This document shows positions 8,925-17,973 of a stretch of 64,000 nucleotides of DNA, in pieces. The notes beneath the pieces are model-generated. The model did no database searches and was not told the origin of the DNA. It saw only the letters and a list, made by a program, of their open reading frames with translations. Both the position numbers and the translations under genes were made by a program. The DNA comes from Lentisphaerae bacterium GWF2_57_35 (GTDB lineage: Bacteria > Verrucomicrobiota > Kiritimatiellia > CAIQIC01 > GWF2-57-35). The first letter of the stretch is position 1; each line of letters begins with the position of its first letter. The stretch lies in contig MHBK01000033.1 of NCBI GenBank assembly GCA_001804865.1, positions 140,970-204,969 of the forward strand. Direction: 5' to 3'.

Positions 8925-10706
8925 TTAAAACCCTGATCGGGCGGACGAACCGTTGCGGACGGCCGCTTCCAATGCGGAGAGGCGAGCTTCCAGCTCCTGG
9001 ATTTTCGCATCCTTTTCCTTCACGACCTGATAAAGCCCCTGGATGGCGGCCAGCGCCACGCCGTCGGCATCTGCCGTGTTGATGTGTCGCTCGTCGCTGC
9101 CGAGGCCAAATGCCGATCGGAAATCCTGGGCGACAGGTCCCATGTGACGCGAGGCCTCGTCTTCCGGCAGCCAACTCCACGTCATGACCGGGATTTGACT
9201 GAGCTTTTCCAAGACCTCCTGCGGATCGACCGAAGCGAAGTTTTTCTTGGAGGCCCGGTCGCTAAGGGTATTCCAGGCTCCTGCGCCGGCGGCGAGCTGG
9301 GCGCCGATCATGACGCCCGGCGCCGTATAAAAGACAAAGCCGCCGGACGCCCGGGCGACAAACGAATTTGAGGCGGTGGACGAGCAGGGGCCCGCCATGT
9401 CGCTCCAGACAAAAGAATAGTCATGTACGGCCTGGGCCTTGCAGCCGGCGGCAAAGCTGGCGATGCCCACGGCCTGGTTTTCAATGCCGCCGGGAATGGT
9501 GGCGCCGCGGGGGGTGGAAAGAAAAGCCAGGATTTGATTGCTGACGCCTCCGCTGATCGTGGCGTACAAGCGGGCAGGGGCTGGGACGATGATCGAATTC
9601 CGATGGCCGCCGCCCACGACGCTGTACTGGGCTTGTTGAACGCTGTTGTCCGTGCCGCCGTCGACCAACGAGGATTCGGATGCTATGGACTGGTTGTTAT
9701 AGCCGCCGCCTACAATGGCATTGGGAGAGGAGGCGTCGACCACGTTCTGCCACCCTCCCGCAATGACGGAAGAATTGCCGGCGGCTTGATTCCAGCCGCC
9801 CCCGCCGATGAAAGAAGACGAACCGGCGGCGGTGTTCTTAATGCCGCCCACCAGAGTTGCATTCCACCCGCTTACCGTATTGCTGTTGCCCCCACCGATG
9901 ACGCCGCCTTCCGCGGTTCCGCCAACCAAGTTGCCTTGTCCGCCGGCCACCGTTGAATAGCCTGAGCCAGCTTCGTTGCGAAAGCCGCCCCCGATCGCGG
10001 CATAAGAGGCATCCTCCGTGCTGCCGGCGGCATTGCCGGCCCGGTTTCCCGCCCCTCCGCTAATCGTGCCGCCCCGGTCGGTCACCTGTTGGGCCGCCGT
10101 GGATAAGCCGCCGCCGCCGATGGTGGCGCAGACCGCTCCGACCGTCACTGTATTTTCTTGATAGCCGAAAATCGCATTGGGTCCGGAGCCTGGTTCCAAG
10201 CGGGCTACGCGCTGATTATTAACCCGCATGAGGATCGGCTGGTTGTCCTTCGTGCCCAAAAAATTCACGGAGGGGACCGTGCCGCTGTTGCCGGTCAAGT
10301 CCCATTCGGTGCCGGCTGACGAAAGTGCGTTGAGGGCATACGCGGCGGCGTTGAGCTTTTCGCGGGGCGATAGCACTTGGTTGTCGATCATGACTTCGAT
10401 GTAAGACGTACCGGACGCCAATGCATTGGTCAGTGTGCCGGTAATGGGGTTGTCGCCAATGACGGTAGAATAAAACCCGTCCACCACGCTGACCCGGTTG
10501 GAATCCAGAAACAGGGGCAGCCCGCCGGATGGCGCGGCATAAAGGCCGATGATCATGTCGACGTTTCGTGTGACCAAATTGGTTCCGTTGACCAGCTTGC
10601 CCTGATAATTGAGTTGTTGCGGAACTTGTGCCCACACGCTCAAACACAGTCCGAGCGCCAGACTTTGCAGAAGCATGGTTTTTTGCATGAAAGGATATCT
10701 CTTCAT
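8925..10706 (-). CDS. Secreted fibre-like protein with YadA-like head repeats and S74 chaperone tip
   Basis: A 593-residue protein with a signal peptide (MKRYPFMQKTMLLQSLALGL). Residues about 30-140 form an N-terminal domain (QLNYQGKLVNGTN). The middle contains many short repeats ending in GGG, GGA or GGY followed by N (such as YSTVAGGQGN, ATLVGGIKN, SSFIGGGGWNQ, YSVVGGGHRN), like the trimeric head of YadA-type adhesins. The C-terminus is a peptidase S74 self-cleaving chaperone domain: SDRASKKNFASVDPQEVL with the Ser/Lys pair, then GPVAQDFRSAFGLG, ending in a coiled coil (EKDAKIQELEARLSALE). S74 domains guide trimerisation of phage tail spikes and some bacterial surface fibres. The ATG at 10706 is chosen for its GGAG site and signal peptide. 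No phage genes are nearby, so a host surface fibre is favoured. Confidence 0.85.
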   Translation of the reverse strand: MKRYPFMQKTMLLQSLALGLCLSVWAQVPQQLNYQGKLVNGTNLVTRNVDMIIGLYAAPSGGLPLFLDSNRVSVVDGFYSTVIGDNPITGTLTNALASGTSYIEVMIDNQVLSPREKLNAAAYALNALSSAGTEWDLTGNSGTVPSVNFLGTKDNQPILMRVNNQRVARLEPGSGPNAIFGYQENTVTVGAVCATIGGGGLSTAAQQVTDRGGTISGGAGNRAGNAAGSTEDASYAAIGGGFRNEAGSGYSTVAGGQGNLVGGTAEGGVIGGGNSNTVSGWNATLVGGIKNTAAGSSSFIGGGGWNQAAGNSSVIAGGWQNVVDASSPNAIVGGGYNNQSIASESSLVDGGTDNSVQQAQYSVVGGGHRNSIIVPAPARLYATISGGVSNQILAFLSTPRGATIPGGIENQAVGIASFAAGCKAQAVHDYSFVWSDMAGPCSSTASNSFVARASGGFVFYTAPGVMIGAQLAAGAGAWNTLSDRASKKNFASVDPQEVLEKLSQIPVMTWSWLPEDEASRHMGPVAQDFRSAFGLGSDERHINTADADGVALAAIQGLYQVVKEKDAKIQELEARLSALEAAVRNGSSARSGF

Positions 10707-10743
10707 GTTCAGATCTCCAGGAAGGCTTTGTTGAATGCGATGC

Positions 10744-11475
10744 TTACGGTTGGATGACTTCGATAACGTAATAGCGGTTGCTGTACAAACCGGCATTGGT
10801 GTAGCTGCCGACGGTGGGATACCAGGGCGCCGGGGCGGTCAGATCGTTCACTACGCTAGTACCGAGAATATTGGTCGGAGATTGAAAGCCTACGGTCTCC
10901 GAATAGCGGATGCGATAGCTTTTGCCGTCGCGCGCCGACCATTGAAGGACTTTATCCGTACCGCTGCGATTGAAGGCCAGGATCTCGAGAAAGGCATCGC
11001 TGTTGGTGGGATTTGTCCCGGCCACGCTTTCAGCCCAATCCGATACGCCGTCGTTATCCGTATCCGCCTGATTGACGTCCGTGGCCGTAACAGGATTGAA
11101 ATTGGTTCCCGTTACTTCGGTCAGATCCGACAACCCGTCGGCATCGTTGTCAGGGGTAAGCTCGTAAGGATTGCCGTAACGGTCGCGAAGATCCGGACGT
11201 TTGATGTCCACGGCCTGGAGAAAGCCGGCGTAGTTGGTCAGGCCGGCAGAAGGATTCGAGCTGATGGCAACTCCGCCGGGTTGTCCGGACGCGCTTACGT
11301 TCGTATAGGCTCTCCCATCCGAAAGAATCACCGCATTGGTCGACATGACGCCGGAGCCATCCTGTACGGTACTGAGATTTCGATAGGTTTGTGCGAATGC
11401 GGTGGAATGAACGACGAGAAACAGCATACTAACAGCCCACGAGGCGGACGGATGGCGGAATCCAGGATAATTCAT
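10744..11475 (-). CDS. Secreted protein with thrombospondin type 3 calcium-binding repeats
   Basis: A 243-residue protein with a signal peptide ending near STAFAQ (residues 23-28). Two acidic loops, DNDADGLSDLTEV and DTDNDGVSDWAES, are thrombospondin type 3 calcium-binding repeats with the DxDxDGxxD pattern. The C-terminal part (LQWSARDGKSYRIRYSE and YVIEVIQP) is a small beta-rich module seen at the end of many secreted PVC proteins. It is the first gene of a two-gene unit with the fibre gene, 37 bases apart on the same strand, so the two products may be exported together and meet at the surface. No enzymatic motif is visible and the function is unknown. Confidence 0.75.
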   Translation of the reverse strand: MNYPGFRHPSASWAVSMLFLVVHSTAFAQTYRNLSTVQDGSGVMSTNAVILSDGRAYTNVSASGQPGGVAISSNPSAGLTNYAGFLQAVDIKRPDLRDRYGNPYELTPDNDADGLSDLTEVTGTNFNPVTATDVNQADTDNDGVSDWAESVAGTNPTNSDAFLEILAFNRSGTDKVLQWSARDGKSYRIRYSETVGFQSPTNILGTSVVNDLTAPAPWYPTVGSYTNAGLYSNRYYVIEVIQP

Positions 11476-11514
11476 TATGACCTCCCTTTAATGGCATTAT
11501 TCTTTTCGTAGACT

Positions 11515-12381
11515 ATGTTAAAGTCAATGACAATGTGGAATCGAAAGCCGGTTGGAGTTATCGCCTATATCGAGGAACCCGACGTTTTGAATGCGCGCGA
11601 TCATGTGTTGAAAAATATGTTGGACGAGCTCGTTCTTCAATATCACCGGCGGGAATGGGTGAACCCGGACCCGATCTCCTTTCTATATGCCTATCCAAAT
11701 CCGCGGGACCGGGAAATTGCGGGCCTGGTAGCGTCCACGCTGGCCTATGGACGAGTGGCCCAAATCCTCCGAAGCGTCTCCGCTGTATTAGACCGAATGG
11801 ATGGATCGCCCTCGGAATTTCTTCGCCGGCACAACGCCCGTCAATTGGGACTGATGTTCGACGGATTCAAGCACCGGTGGACCACAAGAGCCAATCTCGT
11901 CGCGCTCCTGGTCAACGCGAGAAAGCTGATCCAGCAGCATGGCTCGTTGGAAAGCGGCTTTTCCGAACGGAGGATCATAACCCGGGAGACCTTGCTGACG
12001 GCGATGGATCGGTTCGGGGCCGGCTTCGAGGGGTTGATTGCACGTCCATCCGATGGCAGTGCTTGCAAACGATTCAATTTGTTCCTGCGATGGATGGTGC
12101 GATGCGATGCCATTGACCCCGGCGGCTGGACCGGCATCTCGCCCGGAGCGCTGATCGTGCCTGTGGATACCCATATGCATCGGATCGCCCTGCAACTGCG
12201 CCTGACGCGACGAAAGACGGCCGATCTGAAGACGGCTTTGGAAATAACCGAAGCCTTCGGCCGACTGGCGCCCGACGATCCGGTCCGCTACGATTTTTCC
12301 TTAACGCGTTTCGGAATAAATCCCCGTCTGTCCAAGAGAGCAGGGGGCCTTTCCGGAGCAGGTCCATACTGGGATATTTAG
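11515..12381 (+). CDS. TIGR02757 (DUF2400) family protein
   Basis: A 288-residue protein that matches the TIGR02757/DUF2400 family by its hallmark segments: DPISFLYAYPNPRDREIAGL near residue 60, then LVASTLAYGRVAQILRS, and a C-terminal VPVDTHMHRIALQLRLT with a following DDPVRYDFSLTRFGI. Members resemble helix-hairpin-helix DNA glycosylases in fold, but no activity is established that I can name. The start is uncertain. ATG codons at 11515, 11527 and 11533 lack a clear ribosome binding site, and family members usually begin near the MLDELVLQYH segment at 11617. It is divergent from the secreted pair on its left. Confidence 0.85.
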   Translation: MLKSMTMWNRKPVGVIAYIEEPDVLNARDHVLKNMLDELVLQYHRREWVNPDPISFLYAYPNPRDREIAGLVASTLAYGRVAQILRSVSAVLDRMDGSPSEFLRRHNARQLGLMFDGFKHRWTTRANLVALLVNARKLIQQHGSLESGFSERRIITRETLLTAMDRFGAGFEGLIARPSDGSACKRFNLFLRWMVRCDAIDPGGWTGISPGALIVPVDTHMHRIALQLRLTRRKTADLKTALEITEAFGRLAPDDPVRYDFSLTRFGINPRLSKRAGGLSGAGPYWDI

Positions 12382-12454
12382 GACGCAACTATCCATCCGA
12401 ATTCGAAAGTTGGATTCACCCATAACCTGGCGAGAATATCGGTTTCAACGACTC

Positions 12455-12483
12455 TTGACGGACACCGGGTATTCCATTATCTT
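12455..12483 (+). promoter_or_regulatory. Possible sigma-70 promoter for the TPR/ExbBD cluster
   Basis: TTGACG (12455-12460) and TATCTT (12478-12483) are 17 bases apart and lie about 60 bases before the first gene of the six-gene cluster. The 12-mer CGACTCTTGACG recurs before the MerR/MinD gene at 21306-21317. Confidence 0.4.
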
Positions 12484-12546
12484 CAACCCATCGTCAGCGC
12501 TCATTTTTATTATAGTATATGAAAACTCGCTTATCTTGAGAGGCCT

Positions 12547-15369
12547 ATGATTAAAAGCAGTTTGACTCGAAACTGGTTGGCGAAGTCGTTGCTTTTGGCG
12601 CTTTTGAACGTCTTGATCGTGGTCCCCGCTTCGTCCTTGGCCGAAGACATCGATCGCGAGTTTGTTTTTGCATCAGGACTGATCGAAATCGGCTTCCCCG
12701 ATTTTGCCGAAAAAGTCGTCCAACAGGTTCTTCGTTTGCATCCGGAGCAAAAGGATCGCGCCAAGTTGATCCAAGCCGAAATCCTGATTTCACGGCGCAA
12801 GTTTGCCGATGCCGAGGCGCTGGTCAAGGAAATGGGCATGAACAATCCCAAAGCTCAGGCGATCAGTCTGGCTTTGGCGAAGGGTTACTACTTGACCGGA
12901 GAAACCGACAAAGCCAAGACCATCTATAACGACTTCTTCAAGCAGTATGAAGGCAAGATGCCCACCGATTCCGATCTGCTGCGTTTTTACCAGGATTCAG
13001 CCTACCAATTCGGCCAGATGCTCGAAATGGCGGGCGACAAGGAAGGCGCGCTCAAAGCCTATGACCGAATCCTGAAGTCCACCAAGGACAAAAACGCCCA
13101 GCGCCGGATCATGGCTGACCAGGCGGCTCTCTATGTCAAGCTGGCCGAAACCTCCAGCGGCGATCAGCAAGCGCGGTCTCTTGCCGAGGCCAAGAAGCTT
13201 TGCGATTCCATCCAGTGGGGTGGGTTGGACATTTGGTTCGGTCAATCCATCATCACCCTGGCCAACATCGAGCTCGTCAAGAACAACAGCGCCGGCGCCC
13301 AAAAAGTGATTATGGGCAACCTGGACATTCTCAAGGAAATCGACAAGTACCTTCAGGAGCAAGGCCTTCCTTTGTCGGTCAGCCCGATGGCCGGCGCCCG
13401 ATTCCTGTTGGGAGGCTTGATTCAGCGCGATGCCGACGCCATGTCTTCCAAAAAAGAAAAAAGAGACGAAACCATCCAGCTTTATGGCAAAGCCCTGACC
13501 GAATATTATAACGTGTTTGCGAAGTATGGCGACAGCGACTGGGGCTCGGAAGCCGGCATCAAGGCCCAGGCCATCAAAACGAAGCTGGAAAAGAATTACG
13601 GCAAAACCATCAAGATGGATCTAGGGAAGTTCCAATCCAAAGCTGCCGCCACCCAGTTCCGCATGGCGGACAATCTCTTTACGCAGAAAAAATACACGGA
13701 GGCGGTCGGCGAATACCTCAAGAATCTAAATCAGTTTCCCGAAGCGGAAATCTCGGTTCCCGCCCTCAATAATTTGTTGCAGTGTTACGCCAATCTGAAC
13801 GATCCGCTTTATGTCAGGATGATCGGCGAATATCTGGGCGAACGCTTTTCCAAGAGCTCCATTGCCCCGCTGGGCCTGCTGAGCCTGGGCAAGTTCTATT
13901 TCGACAAGAACGACGAGCCCATGTACATGTATGCCTATAACACCTATTTGAGGTGCTTCCCTCAAAACGAACGCGCGGCGGCCATTTTGTTTACGCTGGG
14001 CGGCCTGAGGAAAAAGGCGGGCGACGAAGCCGGGGCGATGAAATATTACCAGCAAATCGTCGATCGCTATCCCAAGGACCAATACTATCCGAAGGCTTTG
14101 AGCCAGATGGCGTGGGGCGCCTTTGCCGTCAGCAATTACGCCGGCGCGGTCAAAGGCTTCACCGTGTATCTCGCCGAAGCCCAACCGAGCCCCGATAAGG
14201 CGCTGGCACAGTTATCGCTGGCCGATTGTTATCGGCAGTTGGGCCAATTCCGAGAGGCTTTGAAGGAATACCAGACCCTGATCCAGTGGCTTTCGCCCGC
14301 CAATAATCCGTATGGAAATTCGACGGCGGACGTGCAGAAGAACAAAGCCTATCTGGAGAAGGCCTGGTTCCAGCTCGGTTACAGCTTTGCGCGCCTCAAT
14401 CAACCGCCCGAAGCGGTTCCCGAATATCGCGCCAAGGCCATCAAGGCCTACGACTTTTTTATCGCCAACTACTCCGCATCCCCCCTGGCTCCCAAAGCGC
14501 TCAGCTTGAAGGGCGCCGTGCAGATGGAATTGCGCGATCCCCGGGCCGCCGCGACTTTCGGCGAGCTTTCCAGCAAATATCCCCAGTCCGACGAGGGAAA
14601 AAACGCCTTGTTTGCCTTGGTGCGCAGCGCCATCGAAATCAACCAGCTCGATCAGGCCAAAACGGCCTTCGATAAAATGCTTAGCCGCCCGGATACTTAT
14701 TCGTTGGATGAATTTGCGCGGGTGGGACAAGCCTTTTTGGACGCCGGCATGAAAAAGGAAGCCGCCCTGGCTTTCCAGCAGGTCGTGTCCAAGTCGGCTG
14801 ACCGCAATCTGCTGGAACGGTCGCTATTCGGATTGGGCAGCGCGGAATTCGCCCTCAAGAATTACGATGCCGCCATCAAGGCTCTGAACGAATTGATGAC
14901 GAAGTATCCCAAGTCCGGCTTGTTTTACGATGCGAAGTTCATGCTGGGGACCGCCTACGAGCAGGTGGATCGCCTGAAAGAAGCCCAGGAAGTCTTAAGC
15001 GATGTGTTCAAGTATGCCGACAAACCGCTGCTGATCAATCAAGCCAGTTTCAACCTCGGCCTCATTCAGAAGAAGATGGGTGAAAAAGCGGCGGCGCTGG
15101 CCTCGTTCCAACGCGTCGCCTTGCTGAGCGATCCCCGCATTCAGGAGCTCCGGCCTTTGATTGAGAAGAGCCTGATGGAAAGCATCGCCTTGTTTTCCGA
15201 ATTACAGCGTTACCAGGATGTTCAGGATTGTTGCGATCAATACGTGAAGACATTCCCGAGCGGCGACCAGGCGGAAGCTGTTCGAAAGATAAAATCCGAG
15301 GCAAAATTAAAGGCCGCCCAAACAACGTCCGTTCCTTCCGCGGGAACGCCGTCGGCGCCGGCTCAATGA
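12547..15369 (+). CDS. Large periplasmic TPR protein
   Basis: A 940-residue protein with an N-terminal signal sequence (LAKSLLLALLNVLIVVPASS, ending in SLAED) followed by a solenoid of tetratricopeptide repeats. Typical repeat pieces include RKFADAEALVKEMGMNNPKA, YFDKNDEPMYMYAYNTYLRC, AGAMKYYQQIVDRYPKDQYY, FREALKEYQTLIQWL and YDAAIKALNELMTKYPKSG. There is no catalytic motif. The tail is a Pro/Ala/Ser-rich extension. It is the first gene of a cluster with a second TPR protein, an ExbB/TolQ channel, two ExbD/TolR proteins and a TonB-like toroid protein. That context suggests a periplasmic scaffold acting with the energised inner-membrane complex, which is inferred from neighbourhood only. Confidence 0.85.
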   Translation: MIKSSLTRNWLAKSLLLALLNVLIVVPASSLAEDIDREFVFASGLIEIGFPDFAEKVVQQVLRLHPEQKDRAKLIQAEILISRRKFADAEALVKEMGMNNPKAQAISLALAKGYYLTGETDKAKTIYNDFFKQYEGKMPTDSDLLRFYQDSAYQFGQMLEMAGDKEGALKAYDRILKSTKDKNAQRRIMADQAALYVKLAETSSGDQQARSLAEAKKLCDSIQWGGLDIWFGQSIITLANIELVKNNSAGAQKVIMGNLDILKEIDKYLQEQGLPLSVSPMAGARFLLGGLIQRDADAMSSKKEKRDETIQLYGKALTEYYNVFAKYGDSDWGSEAGIKAQAIKTKLEKNYGKTIKMDLGKFQSKAAATQFRMADNLFTQKKYTEAVGEYLKNLNQFPEAEISVPALNNLLQCYANLNDPLYVRMIGEYLGERFSKSSIAPLGLLSLGKFYFDKNDEPMYMYAYNTYLRCFPQNERAAAILFTLGGLRKKAGDEAGAMKYYQQIVDRYPKDQYYPKALSQMAWGAFAVSNYAGAVKGFTVYLAEAQPSPDKALAQLSLADCYRQLGQFREALKEYQTLIQWLSPANNPYGNSTADVQKNKAYLEKAWFQLGYSFARLNQPPEAVPEYRAKAIKAYDFFIANYSASPLAPKALSLKGAVQMELRDPRAAATFGELSSKYPQSDEGKNALFALVRSAIEINQLDQAKTAFDKMLSRPDTYSLDEFARVGQAFLDAGMKKEAALAFQQVVSKSADRNLLERSLFGLGSAEFALKNYDAAIKALNELMTKYPKSGLFYDAKFMLGTAYEQVDRLKEAQEVLSDVFKYADKPLLINQASFNLGLIQKKMGEKAAALASFQRVALLSDPRIQELRPLIEKSLMESIALFSELQRYQDVQDCCDQYVKTFPSGDQAEAVRKIKSEAKLKAAQTTSVPSAGTPSAPAQ

Positions 15370-15394
15370 TTCCTAACCCATGGAGAATTGGTCA

Positions 15395-16198
15395 ATGAGG
15401 CAGAATAAACTGGCAATCAACCTGAAAAGAGGAGTCTGGGCCGTGGCGGTTTCCCTGCTGGCTTCCGGCTACGCGACGCAAGCCGCGTACGTGGAGCTTC
15501 CCACGGGTAAGCGCATCGATGGAACGGAAATTCGGGCCACCGCCACCGGCGACATCATTCTGACCACGCCGCAAGGCCGGATGACCTTTACCAAAGGTCA
15601 ATATGTGCGCGCCATGGCCGACAAGCCGGCGGAGATCGAGCAGGCCGTACAGATGGCCCAAGCGAAGCAATACGACGAGGCCATCAAAAAGCTGGAGGAT
15701 GTCGTAGCCCGGTATCGGTTCTTGGAATGGGACAACCAGGCCCGCGCACTGTTGCCCAAAATCTATTCGGACAAGGGCGATTTTGCCTCCGCCATTTCCT
15801 CCTACGACAAACTGTTTGCCGCCTCGCCCAAAAGCCGTGAAGAAGCGGACATTGTCTGGCCCTATCGGCAAACTTTGATGGGCGCCAAGATGTACGACAA
15901 GCTGATTCAGCAGCTCAATGAAGTCATTGCCGGCAGCGCCCGGCCCGAGGCCGCCCGAGCCCAGATCATGCGGGGCGACGCCCAACTGGCCCAGGGGCAG
16001 TTGGAACCCGCGGCGCTCGACTACCTCAGAACGATGGTCCTGTTCAAGGCGGAGGGCGACTACCAGGCGGAAGCCATGTTTAAAGCCGCCTCCGTACTGG
16101 AACAATTGCGCGACAGTCGGGCCAAGGAGCTTTATCGACGGGTTACTCAGGAATATCCGGGCAGTCCGTATGCGGCGCCGTCGCGGGCCAAGCTGTAA
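15395..16198 (+). CDS. Secreted TPR protein
   Basis: A 267-residue protein with an export signal (LKRGVWAVAVSLLASGYATQ), a short beta domain (YVELPTGKRIDGTEIRATA), then TPR-like helices (AKQYDEAIKKLEDVVARY, GDFASAISSYDKLFAASP, GQLEPAALDYLRTM). The ATG at 15395 is chosen because GGAG at 15384 is well spaced. An in-frame ATG at 15380 would add five residues. It follows the large TPR gene by 25 bases and precedes the ExbB gene, so it is likely cotranscribed. The role is unknown. The neighbours suggest a periplasmic partner of the ExbB/ExbD motor. Confidence 0.82.
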   Translation: MRQNKLAINLKRGVWAVAVSLLASGYATQAAYVELPTGKRIDGTEIRATATGDIILTTPQGRMTFTKGQYVRAMADKPAEIEQAVQMAQAKQYDEAIKKLEDVVARYRFLEWDNQARALLPKIYSDKGDFASAISSYDKLFAASPKSREEADIVWPYRQTLMGAKMYDKLIQQLNEVIAGSARPEAARAQIMRGDAQLAQGQLEPAALDYLRTMVLFKAEGDYQAEAMFKAASVLEQLRDSRAKELYRRVTQEYPGSPYAAPSRAKL

Positions 16199-16251
16199 TC
16201 GCAGGAAACAAAGAAAATATTTCGAGATAGGAAAGAATAAGGAGAATAGTC

Positions 16252-17067
16252 ATGTTCAAGAAGAGCGTTATTGTGTTTGCTTTGATTGCCGCCCTCTTTT
16301 CGATAGGAATGCCGCTCATGGCCTCCGCCCAGGAACAAGAACCGGCCAAGGCTGGAACCATGGATCTGGATAAGACGGCCGCCGATGCGGAAGCCAAGGA
16401 CGACTCCGCTTCCCAATCGGGCATGGGCTTGTGGACCGTCATCATCAGCAGCGGTTGGTTGGGCGTGATCCTCTGGTTGGGTTTGGGAGGCTGTTCCATT
16501 GCCGCCGCCGCCCTGGCGATCGATTCCTTTGTAACCATTCGCGAAAAGAAAATCGCGCCGGATCAACTGGTGAGTGAAGTGCGCTCCGCGATGGAGCAGG
16601 GGGATGTCATGAAGGCCCTCAAGCAATGCGAAGCCTTTCCCACCCCGTTGGCCAATATTCTTTCCGCCGGGTTCTCGAATGTCAAAGAAGGGTTCGACAG
16701 CATTCAGGACATCGTGAGCGTTACGTCGGATCTGGAGAGCGAAAAGCTCATGCAGAGGGTGGCCTACCTGAACGTCTGCGCGAACATTGCCCCGATGCTT
16801 GGACTGCTCGGAACGGTCCAAGGTATGATTTACGCCTTTGCCTCCCTGGCTACCACGCAGGCGGGCGCCGCCCAGCAGGCCATGCTGGCCATGAACATTG
16901 CCCAAGCCCTCTGGACGACGGCGGCAGGGCTTTGCGTGGCCATTCCCGCCGTGACCTTCTATACCTTCTTTAAAAACCGCGCCAGCAAGATCGTTTTGGG
17001 CATGGAAGGGCTGACCATGGACTTGATCAAGTCCCTGCGCAATGTCGAAGTTGTGGAAGAAGGTTAA
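16252..17067 (+). CDS. exbB: MotA/TolQ/ExbB proton channel protein
   Basis: A 271-residue inner-membrane protein of the ExbB/TolQ family, which forms the proton-driven stator with ExbD/TolR. It has a cleavable-looking N-terminal signal (VIVFALIAALFSIGMPLMAS) and then three membrane segments: around 60-85 (WLGVILWLGLGGCSIAAAAL), 175-200 (the signature ANIAPMLGLLGTVQGMIYAF) and 220-240 (LWTTAAGLCVAIPAVTFYTF). The extra N-terminal signal is common in ExbB proteins of PVC bacteria. AAGGAG lies just before the start. The following two genes encode ExbD proteins, so a complete motor is present. Confidence 0.92.
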   Translation: MFKKSVIVFALIAALFSIGMPLMASAQEQEPAKAGTMDLDKTAADAEAKDDSASQSGMGLWTVIISSGWLGVILWLGLGGCSIAAAALAIDSFVTIREKKIAPDQLVSEVRSAMEQGDVMKALKQCEAFPTPLANILSAGFSNVKEGFDSIQDIVSVTSDLESEKLMQRVAYLNVCANIAPMLGLLGTVQGMIYAFASLATTQAGAAQQAMLAMNIAQALWTTAAGLCVAIPAVTFYTFFKNRASKIVLGMEGLTMDLIKSLRNVEVVEEG

Positions 17068-17113
17068 TCGTCGCTGAGTCGCGTATCGAGGCCCCAAGAA
17101 CAGGAATTTAGCC

Positions 17114-17530
17114 ATGGGAAAAAGAGCTACGTTGGAAGATGCCGCCATGAACATGACGCCGATGATCGACGTCGTGTTCCAGCTGATTATTTTCTTCATC
17201 ACCACGGCCGACATGGAAAACAAGGCCTTGGACACGAAAGTCCGTATGGCGATGGCGCCGCATGGGCCTGTCGTGCAAAAGAAAGATCCCCGCACGATTG
17301 TCGTCGATGTGAGCAGCAAGGGGCGGATTTCCATCGCCAATGCCTACATGTCGCCGGCGGTGCTTAAGTCGATTTTGAAGAAAGCCGTCGGCGAGTATGG
17401 CCAGACCACGCCGGTCGTGATTCGGGGCGATGGCAAGACCACGCATCAGGATATCAAGGCTGTGATGGACGCCTGTTCCGCCGCCGGTTTATGGAAAGTC
17501 AAGTTTGCCGCATTGAAGGAAAAAGCCTGA
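17114..17530 (+). CDS. exbD: ExbD/TolR biopolymer transport protein (copy 1)
   Basis: A 138-residue protein with one membrane helix near the N-terminus and a periplasmic domain. The family signature MNMTPMIDVVFQLIIFFITT holds the proton-carrying Asp at residue 19. It would pair with the ExbB upstream to convert proton flow into motion of a TonB-like partner. Only 46 bases separate it from exbB and a second ExbD follows at once, a two-ExbD layout frequent in PVC and Bacteroidota clusters. Confidence 0.93.
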   Translation: MGKRATLEDAAMNMTPMIDVVFQLIIFFITTADMENKALDTKVRMAMAPHGPVVQKKDPRTIVVDVSSKGRISIANAYMSPAVLKSILKKAVGEYGQTTPVVIRGDGKTTHQDIKAVMDACSAAGLWKVKFAALKEKA

Positions 17531-17540
17531 GGTACCCTAT

Positions 17541-17951
17541 ATGGCCCGGAAAAAACGAAAAGTCGATATGCCGCCGGCGGATTTGCCCATGACGCCAATG
17601 ATTGACGTGGTGTTCCAGTTGCTGATTTATTTCTTGGTGACGATCCATCCCGTGGATGTGGTCACTCATCTGGATGTGTTCCGCCCGTCGCCGGAAGCGA
17701 AGAAAGACAAACCCGATACGCCGCCCAAGATGATCCGGGTGACGATCTTTTCGGACGGCTTTTCGATTAACGAACGGCCCGTCGATTTGGCCGAATTGGA
17801 TAAACTGCTCGTCAAATTGGCGGGCATTGACAAGACTCAGACCATACTCATCATGGCCACGGCGCTGTCGCCGCATGAAAAGCTCGTTCAAGTGCTGGAC
17901 ATGTGCGCCAAGTCGGGGTTGGTGAATCTGTCGGTCGTCAGTATGAATTGA
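17541..17951 (+). CDS. exbD: ExbD/TolR biopolymer transport protein (copy 2)
   Basis: A 136-residue second ExbD. Residues 17-31 read MTPMIDVVFQLLIYF with the channel Asp at 22, preceded by a basic cytoplasmic tail (MARKKRKVD). The periplasmic part ends in CAKSGLVNLSVVSMN, matching the usual ExbD fold. It follows copy 1 by ten bases and precedes the TonB-like gene by 22. The two copies differ enough in the periplasmic part to form a heteromeric pair with distinct roles. Confidence 0.93.
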   Translation: MARKKRKVDMPPADLPMTPMIDVVFQLLIYFLVTIHPVDVVTHLDVFRPSPEAKKDKPDTPPKMIRVTIFSDGFSINERPVDLAELDKLLVKLAGIDKTQTILIMATALSPHEKLVQVLDMCAKSGLVNLSVVSMN

Positions 17952-17973
17952 GGCCAGGAGGCTCGAAACCGAT

